A DNA stretch of 64,000 nucleotides, from assembly GCA_035527845.1 (NCBI GenBank), contig DATKZT010000111.1, forward strand, positions 1 through 64,000, written 5' to 3'. The DNA is from JAUWKC01 sp035527845 (GTDB taxonomy: Bacteria; Planctomycetota; Phycisphaerae; Sedimentisphaerales; Anaerobacaceae). The notes below the pieces were generated by a model. That model ran no database searches and was not told the origin of the DNA. It saw only the letters and a program-made list of their open reading frames with translations. Position 1 is the first letter of the stretch; every line of letters starts with the position of its first letter. The translations under genes were made by a program, and so were the position numbers. Below, piece after piece: positions 1-8,653 of this stretch.

Positions 1-2
1 TG

Positions 3-110
3 TTTTGGCAAGAAAGCATTTTTGCAAAGGCTTCTGATCATAACGGTTTTAATAAACTACCATCCAAATTAAGGAATATGCTGCTGGATTATCTCAGCCT
101 GGCAGCGTGA
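3..110 (+). other. Open segment at the window edge, in frame with the next gene
   Basis: The frame used by the following gene is open from the window edge to the TGA at 108-110, giving about 35 residues. It could be the end of an upstream gene, the detached N-terminal part of the TIM-barrel-like gene, or chance. The upstream sequence is outside the window, so this cannot be settled here. Confidence 0.2.
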
Positions 111-119
111 CTACATCAA

Positions 120-785
120 ATGGCAAAAGTCGAGCTAAGACTCGACGACCACTGTATCAGAATTATCAATAAGTATTGGAAGCAGATGGGCGGAAAGCTC
201 CAGTGGATCGCACAAGTTAGACCCAAACAAAATGACCTCACCACCGACGCAAAAAGAGCTATTGATAATGGCGCCAAGGCAGTCTATATACAAGGAGGAG
301 TGGCAGACACGTTTGTTAAAGATGGTCGCATCGGGCTTATTGGCAAGGTTGTCGAGTTCATCAAGGGAAAGGGAATAGTAGCCGGCGTCGGAGGCCATTC
401 CATAGATGTACCTATAGCGGTTGATACTGCCGGTATAGAAGCCGATTTCTTCATGAAAACCCTGCATAGTGGGAACTATTGGTCTGCCAGGCGACCTGAA
501 CAGTACCAAGATGTCGTTAACAACTCAGCAGACAACTACTGGTCCATGACCCCGGAACAGACTATTCGATTCATGGAAGAAGTGACCACACCCTGGCTCG
601 CCTACAAGGTCTTAGCGGCAGGAGCCATCCATCCCCGAGAAGGCTTTAAGTTTGCTTTTGAAAACGGTGCTGATTTTATCGTCGCGGGAATGTTTGATTT
701 TCAAGTTGACGAAGATGCAACCATTGCAAGAGAAATTTTGGCAGACTTGGCAACGACCCAGAGGAAGCGACCCTGGAGAGGATAG
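120..785 (+). CDS. TIM-barrel-like protein, probably missing its N-terminus
   Basis: A 221-residue protein of beta/alpha alternation (for example AVYIQGGVADTFV, GIVAGVGGHSIDVPIAV, ADFIVAGMFDF) that reads like the C-terminal two thirds of a TIM barrel. I recognise the general look from planctomycete hypothetical proteins but know no function. The start is doubtful: no Shine-Dalgarno precedes the ATG at 120. The same frame is also open from base 3 to a TGA at 108-110, so the gene may be truncated, broken by a nonsense codon, or may start here. No neighbour is close: the next gene is 900 bases away on the other strand. Confidence is good that it encodes protein and low for any role. Confidence 0.6.
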   Translation: MAKVELRLDDHCIRIINKYWKQMGGKLQWIAQVRPKQNDLTTDAKRAIDNGAKAVYIQGGVADTFVKDGRIGLIGKVVEFIKGKGIVAGVGGHSIDVPIAVDTAGIEADFFMKTLHSGNYWSARRPEQYQDVVNNSADNYWSMTPEQTIRFMEEVTTPWLAYKVLAAGAIHPREGFKFAFENGADFIVAGMFDFQVDEDATIAREILADLATTQRKRPWRG

Positions 786-1683
786 AACCACCAACACGAC
801 TCTTTATCTAATACCTTCTTCTGGCAATTGACCATCTTATGTCATTTCATCGCAGGCCCTAAAGTCTTGAAGTTGACACAGCCTTCCGTACCGGCTATTC
901 GTAGTGGCTTAAGAGCTTGGTTGCTATCGGCGGCCTGGTGGCACCGGGTATTATGGTACCAACCGGAGGTGGGAATAGTGAGAGCACAAAAGCTGCTAAT
1001 TGCAGCATTGCATTAAAGATCAGGTTTAGCCGACAGAACAACTGGTAAGGATATTCATGCCTGCCGAGTGGGCAACGGATTGAAACACCCTTTGCATTGC
1101 CCTTGAAGGCCATAGGATATTAAATGCTGTCATCTGTCTCAGCGCTATACCCCAGCCGATCCTGAACGACCGGATTCAATGACCTATTGCAGGTAGGTCA
1201 GGAGACCCATTTGTGGTTCAAAGGCTGCTTGGACATGCTGATCTGAACATGGCTACAAAATACGTGCAGGATGTTTTGAAACAAACCGACAGAGCAATTA
1301 CAAACAGCAGGAAGTTCGTAATTTGAGATGTGCCATTCATAGACATCTCTTTCGAGAAATGACCGGCGGGAATTGTCATCTAAACGGGGGATGCGAGGGC
1401 TCCCCTCCATTTTTGAGGACGGGCAGAGAAACCAATAAGACCTCATGTTCCGCTGTGGCAAAACCTTATCTGGCCAACCTGTAGATGGGGATGACAATGT
1501 AGAGCAAGCCGTTAAGTATCTGTTTTCCCTGCACCAGTTGATACCGCCCCAAATCAATCACTCAGACAAGCTCCTGCTGAACAAAGGACACACCCTTCTG
1601 TGCTTTATTCTGTTACGCTCTTAAAGCTTGGAGCGTGAAATTGTCCGCACTCTCGGCCAGGGCTGCTTTTCTGCCTTTACTTT
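786..1683. other. Gene-free 0.9 kb region
   Basis: No convincing coding region is seen on either strand. The short open frames have no ribosome-binding site and odd composition. The only recognisable element is a short dispersed repeat at about 893-926 that recurs near 21.8 kb. The stretch may hold decayed sequence left by rearrangement, which would fit the possibly truncated gene upstream. Confidence 0.5.
893..926 (+). repeat. Dispersed repeat C, copy 1
   Basis: About 34 bases (GGCTATTCGTAGTGGCTTAA followed by GAGCTTGGTTGCT) that recur with three or four differences at 21809-21842 in the same orientation. Both copies are intergenic. At the second copy a piece of repeat A follows within about 40 bases. 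Function is unknown. Confidence 0.6.
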
Positions 1684-2793
1684 TTATGCCAGGCCGCACA
1701 GAATCTCGATGCCTTGCCGTATTTTGTCGTCGGCGGTTGCGTAGCTTATTCTGAAGTGCGTATCCTTTTCGCTGAACACATTGCCCGGTATTACGAGCAC
1801 CTTATTCTTGATCGCCTCTTCCACGAACGGTGTAGCCGCGCCGCCAGGCGCCTTGACAAAGGCATAAAACGCGCCGCCCGGCTTCACCAGCTCGAACTTC
1901 CCCCTGAGCCCCTCGTAGACCAGGTCCCTTTTTTTCCTATAGGTCTCGACGTGAGCGCTGACGTCATAATCGAGCGCCGCCACCGCCGCTTTCTGGAACG
2001 GCGTCGGCGCGCAGACGAAGGTGTACTGCTGTATCTTGGTCATCTCTTCGAGCACCGGCGCCAGGCGTTCATGGACCGCGACATAACCGAGCCTCCATCC
2101 GGTCATTGCGTAAGACTTGCCCAGACCTCGCAGAAGAAGGGTGCGGTCATAGTAGCTCGCAATGCTCGTGCATGGCCCGTCGTATGAGAATTTCTCGTAA
2201 ATCTCATCTGATAAGACTATGACATCGCGCTCGGCTGCGATTTTGGCAAGCTCTTTCATGCTCTCCTGCGAATACACGGCGCCGCTGGGGTTGCAAGGGG
2301 AGTTGACCATTATCAGCTTGGTCTTATCGGTTATGCGCTCCGCAATTTTTTCGACAGGCAACTGAAAATCCGGATAACAGTCAACAAAAACACATCTGCC
2401 GCCCAGCATATTGACGACGTGCTTGTAAATTACAAAGTAGGGGTCAGGTATAATCACCTCATCTGCCGGATCGATAAGCGCAAGAAAGGCCAGCAGCAGC
2501 CCTCCGCTTACGCCGTTGGTCACGAGTACCGCCGGACTTTCCCAGTCCAATTCGGCTTCTACCTGATGTGCAATTTTAAGCTTCAACGGCTCGTCGCCCG
2601 CTGTCTGTGAATACTTGTTGAAGCCCGCATGAATGGCCTTTATCGCCTGTTCTTTCAGCGGCTCAGGGACATCGAAGTCCGGCTGACCTATTGAGAAGTC
2701 GATTGGGTCTTTCACGGTGGCGGCCAGCGCGAACGCCTTTCTGATTCCGCTTGCCTCGATGTTTTTTGTTCTTTGCGCCAAGTATTTTCGCAT
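1684..2793 (-). CDS. Class I/II PLP-dependent aminotransferase
   Basis: Fold-type I aminotransferase of the aspartate/aromatic group, 369 residues, cytoplasmic. It swaps an amino group between an amino acid and a 2-oxoacid using pyridoxal phosphate. Visible motifs are the substrate/PLP loop NSPCNPSGAVYS, the aspartate stretch VLSDEIYEKF, the Schiff-base lysine in GLGKSYAMTGWRLGY, and the C-terminal arginine in HFRISYA. The start MRKYLAQRTKN is chosen because GGAG lies 7 bases upstream; a longer frame adds 18 unlikely residues. Substrate is not readable from sequence. The arylpyruvate oxidation operon 6 kb away would suit an aromatic aminotransferase, but that link is inference. Confidence 0.92.
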   Translation of the reverse strand: MRKYLAQRTKNIEASGIRKAFALAATVKDPIDFSIGQPDFDVPEPLKEQAIKAIHAGFNKYSQTAGDEPLKLKIAHQVEAELDWESPAVLVTNGVSGGLLLAFLALIDPADEVIIPDPYFVIYKHVVNMLGGRCVFVDCYPDFQLPVEKIAERITDKTKLIMVNSPCNPSGAVYSQESMKELAKIAAERDVIVLSDEIYEKFSYDGPCTSIASYYDRTLLLRGLGKSYAMTGWRLGYVAVHERLAPVLEEMTKIQQYTFVCAPTPFQKAAVAALDYDVSAHVETYRKKRDLVYEGLRGKFELVKPGGAFYAFVKAPGGAATPFVEEAIKNKVLVIPGNVFSEKDTHFRISYATADDKIRQGIEILCGLA

Positions 2794-2818
2794 TTGCACA
2801 CTCCATCTCACCAAGCCG

Positions 2819-2847
2819 ACTATATGACTGCTCTCTGCATGCAACAA
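2819..2847 (-). promoter_or_regulatory. Predicted sigma-70-type promoter of the aminotransferase
   Basis: On the minus strand TTGTTG (2847-2842) and TATAGT (2824-2819) are separated by 17 bases, placing transcription start about 20 bases before the chosen ATG at 2793. The -10 is a 5/6 match and the -35 is weak. The rest of 2848-3105 shows no gene. Confidence 0.4.
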
Positions 2848-3105
2848 TCACAGCGCCCAAAGGTCCGCACGCCGGCCAATTATCCCTCATGGTTTCCGTG
2901 TCCGAAAGGATTTTCCACCTCTGGTGTGTCCTTACATTAAGTAAGGCACCTGCTCCAGCATAGACTCTGACGGACTACCTTCACTGATACCGCATTATAA
3001 CCCCGGCTATCCTGCCGGGCAAGTACTCTTTTGGCACCTCGACGCGGTCACATCAAGCCGGCCCGTTGTGACCCGCGTGACCAAGCCTGTTTTGGCGCCT
3101 CACGT

Positions 3106-3504
3106 TTATCCCTCAATTTTGTCCTTTTTTCTGTATACCATACCCTGAAAGACCGCAATAATTTCGCCGGCGTCATCAGTTACATCTATGTTATAGCTCG
3201 CCAGCTTGGGATTTATGGATACTTCCCTCGCATCCGCAAATAAGGTGCCTTTGGTCGCCCCCTTCAAAAAGGAAATGCTCGCATTGATGGCTACGGCAAC
3301 CGTGCCGTGCGAATTCGAGGCAGCGGCAAAGGCCAGATCCGCCAGCGTGAATATGGCACCGCCCTGCACAAGGCCAACACCATTGACGTGGTGCTTTTCG
3401 ATATGCATTTTCGCTCGTGCCCTGCCTTGCGAGACCTCTAACAACTCAATCCCACAATGCACCGCAAACTTGTCTTTTTTCACAAATTCCTTGATAGTCT
3501 CCAT
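3106..3504 (-). CDS. PaaI-family hotdog thioesterase
   Basis: A 132-residue single-domain hotdog protein. The family hydrolyses acyl- or aryl-CoA thioesters (PaaI acts on phenylacetyl-CoA derivatives). The hallmark helix reads HVNGVGLVQGGAIFTLADLA, with the usual HxxxxGxxQGG pattern supplying the catalytic Asn/Gly/Asp region. The start METIKEF has GGAG about 9 bases upstream; seven extra residues upstream in frame are unlikely. It is a lone gene. Phenylacetate-CoA ligases at 10.7-13.8 kb make an aryl-CoA substrate plausible, but nothing here proves it. Confidence 0.85.
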   Translation of the reverse strand: METIKEFVKKDKFAVHCGIELLEVSQGRARAKMHIEKHHVNGVGLVQGGAIFTLADLAFAAASNSHGTVAVAINASISFLKGATKGTLFADAREVSINPKLASYNIDVTDDAGEIIAVFQGMVYRKKDKIEG

Positions 3505-3757
3505 ATGTTGGTCTCCATACAGCACATCAGGTTCACTACTTCACGTCCAGCGTAATATTACCGCACATTGCCGCTCTATTCAACCGGCAAGACATGCCCC
3601 CATGGTCCGCGTGCTTGGTGCCCAGGCCAAAAAATCTCTGGAATGGTTGGGCTGACAACACTATGATTATCGGCAATTTACACAACGACCCAACTGGACC
3701 GTTTGGCCCAGGAATGATTTACCTCAATTTTGAGGTTATTTGGGTTGCTTTTAGCCT

Positions 3758-4561
3758 ATGGCACAAAGAATTATTGACTTTCATACACATGCGTTTCCCG
3801 ATGAGCTGGCGCCACGCGCCATGCGCAAGCTGCTTGAGGAAGCCCCCGATGTCAGGGCCTATCTGGACGGGACACTGAGCCAACTGCTCGATTCGATGGA
3901 CAAGGCGGGAATCGAGAAGAGCATCGTCTGCTGTATAGCTACCAGGCCTGAGCAGTTTGACTCCATCTTCCAATGGTGCAAGCAGGTCCGTTCGGAGCGG
4001 CTGATAATGTTTCCTTCGTTTCATCCCTTGGACCCGAAGTGGACCGATAGGATGAGGCAGCTAAAAGCGGAAGGGTTCAGGGGCATAAAGTTCCATCCGT
4101 TTTATCAGGATTTTTATGTGGACGAGAAGCGGCTGTTCGAGATCTACGAGCAGGTCTGCCGGGAGGATCTGCTGGTGGTTATGCACACGGGATATGATAT
4201 AGCCTTTCCGCGCGTAAGAAGGGCCGATCCTGAGCGGCTTGTGAAAATCAAACAGGCGTTCCCTGAGTTGAAGTTCATAACAACCCACCTCGGCGCCTGG
4301 GAGCAGTGGGACGAGGTCCGACAGTCGCTCATCGGGCGACAGATTTATATGGAGATATCTTTCGCGCTGGAGTATTTGGAGGCGGGAACAGCGCGTGAAA
4401 TGATTATGAATCACCCAGAGGAGTATGTCTTGTTTGGTACGGATTCGCCGTGGACGGACCAGCAAGAAACCCTGTCGATGTTAAAAAATCTGCAATTGCC
4501 GGGGAAAAAAATGCAGCGTATCCTGTCGGGCAACGCATTGAGACTTCTGGGGCTTGGCTAA
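3758..4561 (+). CDS. Amidohydrolase-2 family metal-dependent hydrolase
   Basis: A 267-residue TIM-barrel amidohydrolase of the type that includes aminocarboxymuconate-semialdehyde and gamma-resorcylate decarboxylases. The metal-binding HxH lies at the N-terminus (IIDFHTHAFPDE), followed by FRGIKFHPFYQ, a histidine in VVMHTGYD, another in ITTHLGAWEQW, and the C-terminal metal aspartate in VLFGTDSPWTDQ. No signal peptide, so cytoplasmic. It stands alone between the thioesterase (divergent) and the transport unit. Substrate cannot be predicted; the family covers hydrolysis and non-oxidative decarboxylation. Confidence 0.88.
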   Translation: MAQRIIDFHTHAFPDELAPRAMRKLLEEAPDVRAYLDGTLSQLLDSMDKAGIEKSIVCCIATRPEQFDSIFQWCKQVRSERLIMFPSFHPLDPKWTDRMRQLKAEGFRGIKFHPFYQDFYVDEKRLFEIYEQVCREDLLVVMHTGYDIAFPRVRRADPERLVKIKQAFPELKFITTHLGAWEQWDEVRQSLIGRQIYMEISFALEYLEAGTAREMIMNHPEEYVLFGTDSPWTDQQETLSMLKNLQLPGKKMQRILSGNALRLLGLG

Positions 4562-4858
4562 GGTGCGGCCGGCCACAGAAAATGACATAAAACCTTGTAA
4601 TACAAATAGTTATGACTTGTAATCGGGTGCACGGCCACCACAACAGGCCGGCCGAGGCAAGATCAATCGCCGTTTTCAAACTCATATTTTTCCAGTGTTT
4701 ATGCGAAATAACGTTGTTTTTAGTGTTAATAAAAAGGAAAATGCACCGATTATTTAATGAGAAACAGATACGGTTGGTTTGTACATGAACAGTTAGACCG
4801 TCTTGGAAGGATTTGTCAGGGCTCAAAGACACCGGAAAAACTTAAGGGAGAAGATGTC
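4562..4858. other. Leader region of the symporter unit
   Basis: Roughly 300 bases without a gene. The half nearer the amidohydrolase holds two GGCCGGCC blocks (near 4568 and 4651) that could pair. The half next to the accessory gene is AT-rich and would suit a promoter, but I could not fix hexamers with confidence. Confidence 0.3.
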
Positions 4859-5029
4859 ATGCTGGGAATCGATGACAAGTATGTTTCGATGGCGTATTTG
4901 TTGTGTATCGCGAGTGCATTACTGTGCGTCATATATGGTCTGCTCAACTGGAATCGCGGCCAAGAGGTGACCAAGGCGGAGGACGTACGCTGGGCCGAAG
5001 AGGAAAAGAAGGTTGAGGAAGAGCTGTAA
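4859..5029 (+). CDS. Symporter small accessory protein
   Basis: A 56-residue peptide with one hydrophobic helix (about residues 10-27, YLLCIASALLCVIYGLLNW) and a highly acidic/lysine-rich tail ending EEKKVEEEL. Such peptides are known to precede SSS-family symporters in planctomycetes and other bacteria and are thought to be small membrane partners of the transporter. The start is set at MLGIDDKY because AAGGGAG lies just upstream; the frame opens 34 codons earlier without support. It lies 176 bases before the symporter. Confidence 0.8.
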   Translation: MLGIDDKYVSMAYLLCIASALLCVIYGLLNWNRGQEVTKAEDVRWAEEEKKVEEEL

Positions 5030-5205
5030 TATCCCCTGCGAAGTGACCGCGCGGCGTCCTGTGTTGCGTGGTCGTATTGCATGCGGCAGCTATTGAAGCA
5101 GAGCAGTGGGTGCTGGTGCAAAACGCAGGGCTCTCTGAGAACTTGTAAGCAGTAATGGTGGCTGTGGCCTTAACTTTATGAGCTGTTGATTTGGAGGACA
5201 GCAAG

Positions 5206-7002
5206 ATGTTGGCACAGACAGTGGGAATTACGGAAATCCTTGTAGTACTTATTTACCTGTTGATGGTGGTGTATCTCGGCTGGCTGGGATACACGCGTAC
5301 CAAGACGGCGTCTGACTATCTGATCGCCGGGCGGAAGATTCATCCGTTCGTGATGGCGATGAGCTACGGCGCGACGTTTATCTCGACCAGCGCGATAGTA
5401 GGCTTTGGCGGGGTAGCAGGACTTTTCGGAATGAGCCTTTTGTGGCTGACGTTTCTGAATATCTTTGTGGGGATATTCATCGCCTTCGTTTTCCTTGCCC
5501 CTCCGGCGCGCCGCATGGGGCACCGTCTTGATGCCCACACGTTTCCGGAGCTGCTGGCCAGGCGTTTCGACAGCAAGTTCATTCAGGTGTTCGCGGGGCT
5601 GGTGATATTCCTTTTTATTCCTCTGTACGCTGCGGCGGTTCTGATTGGGGGGTGCGAGTTCATCTCGACTCAGTTCGGCATCGATTATAATATTGCGCTG
5701 CTGGTTTTCAGCGTCATTATAGCTGCGTACGTGGTGATGGGCGGACTGAAGGGCGTGATGTACAGCGACGCTCTGCAGGGCTCGATCATGTTTGTCGGCA
5801 TGATGACGCTGCTGCTGTTCACTTACGGCAAACTGGGTGGACTTGAAAAGGCACACAGTACCCTCAGCGGACTGGCTCCCCTGGTTCCCGGGAAGCTACA
5901 GGCGATGGGGCACCGTGGATGGACGGCTATGCCTTCGTTTGGATTCGGTGACGCCAAGTACGATCTGTGGTGGATTGTGGTGTCCACGATTACGTTGGGC
6001 GTAGGTATCGGGGTGCTGGCCCAGCCGCAATTGGTGGTACGGTTCATGACGGTTAAGAGCAAGAGGGAGCTCAACCGGGCCGTTTTAGTGGGTGGTGTGT
6101 TTATTCTGATTATGACAGGAGTTGCTTTTACCGTCGGCAGCTTGTCGAATGCCTTTTTCGCACAGTATGGCCCACCCTTCAAAGGTCGGGTGGCCAATAC
6201 CATAGACGAGGCGAAAGGGCAGGTGGTGCTGCAGTTGATGAAGCAGGATGAAACCGGCAAGTGGGTCGATGTTGAGGGTAAGATGGCGCCGGTTGTACTG
6301 TGTGATGCTGAGGTTGACCAATCGGCAAAAGACGCCGGGGTGGTCGCAGGCCGCAGTATCTCGATTGTTTATGCCAAGGGCAATTCCGACCAGATTATTC
6401 CAATCTATATAACCTCGGCGATGCCGAAGTGGTTCGGGCTGGTCTTTCTGCTCACGCTGTTGGCGGCGGCTATGAGCACCCTCTCGAGCCAGTTCCACGC
6501 GGTTGGGACCAGCATCGGCAGGGATGTTTATGAGCAGGTCACCGGCAGACACGGCAGAAGCATCGGCGTCAACCGTGCAGGGATTATATTAGGTATAATT
6601 ATTGCGATGCTGTGGAGCTACTACGCGGCGCAAACCGGATATATCATTGCACGTGCGACGGCGATCTTTTTCGGTTTGTGTGCGTCAGCGTTCCTGCCGG
6701 CCTTCGTCGGAGGGCTGTTCTGGAAGCGTATGACCAAAGCGGGCGCTATTTGGTCCATGGTAGGCGGGTTCGTGGTAACCGCTTTTTGGCTTCTGTTTGT
6801 GAAAGCGAACGAGGCAGGAGACATAGGTCTGGTGCAGAAATTCACGGGCGGCAAACCAAGTATTCTCGCCGACTATCCAAATTGGCCGGTGGTGGACCCC
6901 CTTGTGGTGGCGCTGCCGATATCGATAATCATAGCAGTTGTGGTGAGCCTTGCAACCAGGCCGTCGTCGAAGGAGCATCTTGCGAAGTGCTTCGCGGAAT
7001 GA
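5206..7002 (+). CDS. SSS-family sodium:solute symporter
   Basis: A 598-residue inner-membrane symporter of the sodium/solute (SSS, LeuT-fold) family. The first helices and loop YLIAGRKIHPFVMAMSYGA with TFISTSAIVGFGGVAG are typical and carry sodium-site residues. Many hydrophobic helices follow to the end. One extended hydrophilic loop lies near residues 315-395 (from AKGQVVLQLMKQDETGKW to GNSDQIIPIY), longer than in minimal family members. The start MLAQTVG is chosen for GGAGG 8 bases upstream; an in-frame TTG at 5191 would put the SD inside the gene. It lies between a small accessory protein and an outer-membrane barrel, as an import unit. Solute unknown. Confidence 0.9.
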   Translation: MLAQTVGITEILVVLIYLLMVVYLGWLGYTRTKTASDYLIAGRKIHPFVMAMSYGATFISTSAIVGFGGVAGLFGMSLLWLTFLNIFVGIFIAFVFLAPPARRMGHRLDAHTFPELLARRFDSKFIQVFAGLVIFLFIPLYAAAVLIGGCEFISTQFGIDYNIALLVFSVIIAAYVVMGGLKGVMYSDALQGSIMFVGMMTLLLFTYGKLGGLEKAHSTLSGLAPLVPGKLQAMGHRGWTAMPSFGFGDAKYDLWWIVVSTITLGVGIGVLAQPQLVVRFMTVKSKRELNRAVLVGGVFILIMTGVAFTVGSLSNAFFAQYGPPFKGRVANTIDEAKGQVVLQLMKQDETGKWVDVEGKMAPVVLCDAEVDQSAKDAGVVAGRSISIVYAKGNSDQIIPIYITSAMPKWFGLVFLLTLLAAAMSTLSSQFHAVGTSIGRDVYEQVTGRHGRSIGVNRAGIILGIIIAMLWSYYAAQTGYIIARATAIFFGLCASAFLPAFVGGLFWKRMTKAGAIWSMVGGFVVTAFWLLFVKANEAGDIGLVQKFTGGKPSILADYPNWPVVDPLVVALPISIIIAVVVSLATRPSSKEHLAKCFAE

Positions 7003-7066
7003 GACGACATGGCGGAGACTTTGCCGCGTTTTAGTTATTTGTTAACTGAGGTTTAGGAGAACGGAA

Positions 7067-8530
7067 ATGAAGAAGAGAGAATGGAAAGAGGTTTTGGTTT
7101 TCTTGTTGGTGATGGCGGCTTTGGTTGGCACGGCCTATGCGGCGGATGAGAAGGCTGCGGTAGGTCAGGAGCGGCTGGAGGCCACGGCGACCCCGGCGCC
7201 CGAACCGCATAAGCATCTGGAAGGTGAGTGGCTGGACTGGTTCCATAACCCAATGCCGGGCCTCGAAATGGGCCTCGACCACAGGTTCAGAACAATAACA
7301 TCAAGAAACATTACTACCCTGGATAGTGACGCCGCCAACAACAAGTATAACTTCCAGCGTTATCGCACGAGGTGGTCGACAAAGTGGCTGCTGGATGACG
7401 ATGTGGACTTCAACACACGTCTTATCTGGGAATTCAGAACCTGGGACGAGCCCGGCAGCAAACCACAGCACACTGATTTTGACGAACTGCTTTTTGACAA
7501 ATTTAATTTCACAGCGCGCAATATGTTCGGACTGCCCTTTACCGGCGTCATTGGACGTCAGGAAATTCTCGATATCAATCCATGGCTCGTTTTCGATGGA
7601 ACGCCGCTTGACGGCTCACGAACAATAATGTTGGATGCTTTGCGGCTCACCTACGACTGGAAGGAGACGGATTCGAAGGTCGACCTGGTTTACGTCTACA
7701 TGAACGCGGCATCAGACGCATGGCTCAAACCCTTCAACGACAGGGACCGACACTTTACCGAACAGGACGAGCAGGGGCTGATTGTGTACCTGAAGAACAA
7801 GTCTATCAAAGATACCCAGTTGGAAGGTTACTTCATTTACAAGAACGATAACCCCATTGATGTTCTTTCCGATCCGCCGGACTTCCCACCCTCGTGGAGC
7901 AAGAAAGCGGAAGTATTTACATACGGCGCGGCGGTGGCCGGTGATATTGACAAAAACTGGAGTTATCGAGTCGAGGGTGCGCTTCAAAGAGGCGATAAGG
8001 CAGATTCGACCGGTGAGATGCAGGACCTTCAGGCCTACGGCTCAAAGAATACACTCAACTACAAATTCAACGATGAAAAGTCCAACAGCCTCCGTGCCGG
8101 GTACGAATATCTTTCAGGCAACGACCCCGGAACAAGCAAAATAGAGCAGTTCGACCCGCTTTGGGGCGAGTGGCCGCAATGGAGCGAGCTTTACATATAC
8201 ACCTATTCGCCGGAAACAATGATTGCGGAAACCACGAATCTCCACCGATTCTTTGTCGGTCACACCTTCAAGCCGACCAAGAAACTGGATTTGATTACTG
8301 ATTATCACTTGCTCTGGGCTGACGATGACCCCATTAACGGCCGCACCAGCTTCTTCTCAAGAAGCGGCAAGTTCCGCGGTCAATTGATAACCTGCTGGCT
8401 GAAATGGAAGTGCTGTAAGCAGCTTTCGGCGCATCTTCTGGGTGAGTATCTGATTCCAGGCAGCTTCTACAACTCAGACAATAGAGATGATGCCTTCTTC
8501 TTCAGGTTTAATTTCGAATACACCTTTTGA
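7067..8530 (+). CDS. Outer-membrane beta-barrel protein (alginate-export/porin-like)
   Basis: A 487-residue protein with a clear signal peptide (MKKREWKEVLVFLLVMAALV... cleaved near TAYA-ADE). The rest is rich in alternating aromatic/polar strands, for example YNFQRYRTRWSTKWL, SYRVEGALQRG and NSLRAGYEYLSG, and it ends in a terminal phenylalanine strand (FFFRFNFEYTF), the outer-membrane barrel signature. The layout and the GRQEILDINPWLVFDG segment resemble alginate-export-type porins. It follows the SSS symporter by 64 bases with AGGAG before the ATG and is followed by a terminator, so it probably supplies the outer-membrane step for the same solute. Specificity is unknown. Confidence 0.8.
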   Translation: MKKREWKEVLVFLLVMAALVGTAYAADEKAAVGQERLEATATPAPEPHKHLEGEWLDWFHNPMPGLEMGLDHRFRTITSRNITTLDSDAANNKYNFQRYRTRWSTKWLLDDDVDFNTRLIWEFRTWDEPGSKPQHTDFDELLFDKFNFTARNMFGLPFTGVIGRQEILDINPWLVFDGTPLDGSRTIMLDALRLTYDWKETDSKVDLVYVYMNAASDAWLKPFNDRDRHFTEQDEQGLIVYLKNKSIKDTQLEGYFIYKNDNPIDVLSDPPDFPPSWSKKAEVFTYGAAVAGDIDKNWSYRVEGALQRGDKADSTGEMQDLQAYGSKNTLNYKFNDEKSNSLRAGYEYLSGNDPGTSKIEQFDPLWGEWPQWSELYIYTYSPETMIAETTNLHRFFVGHTFKPTKKLDLITDYHLLWADDDPINGRTSFFSRSGKFRGQLITCWLKWKCCKQLSAHLLGEYLIPGSFYNSDNRDDAFFFRFNFEYTF

Positions 8531-8585
8531 GATACTTGTCGACCGTGTTTGAAATGGCGCGTTTGAAATGGTAGGTACGAGAGAA

Positions 8586-8614
8586 AAAGCCCGGTTTTTT
8601 GCCGGGCTTTTTTT
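8586..8614 (+). terminator. Rho-independent terminator of the symporter unit
   Basis: A GC-rich stem AAGCCCGG / CCGGGCTT with a T-rich loop and a run of T residues, about 55 bases after the barrel gene. It closes the symporter unit and insulates the iorA promoter that starts right behind it. Confidence 0.9.
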
Positions 8615-8615
8615 C

Positions 8616-8643
8616 TTGCCCGACCCGCCCCGGCTGCTATAAT
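8616..8643 (+). promoter_or_regulatory. Predicted promoter of the ior operon, nearly leaderless
   Basis: TTGCCC (8616-8621), a 16-base spacer and a perfect TATAAT (8638-8643). The iorA ATG is only 10 bases after the -10 box and has no Shine-Dalgarno, so the transcript would begin within a few bases of the start codon. Confidence 0.6.
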
Positions 8644-8653
8644 AACCTGTTCT

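Noticed and set aside
1198..1557. Possible 119-codon gene on the minus strand
   Set aside because: No ribosome-binding site, unusual Trp/Cys/Arg composition, no similarity I recognise, and located in an otherwise empty region.
5176..5856. Open frame of 226 codons on the minus strand
   Set aside because: His/Arg/Gln-rich antisense shadow of the SSS symporter.
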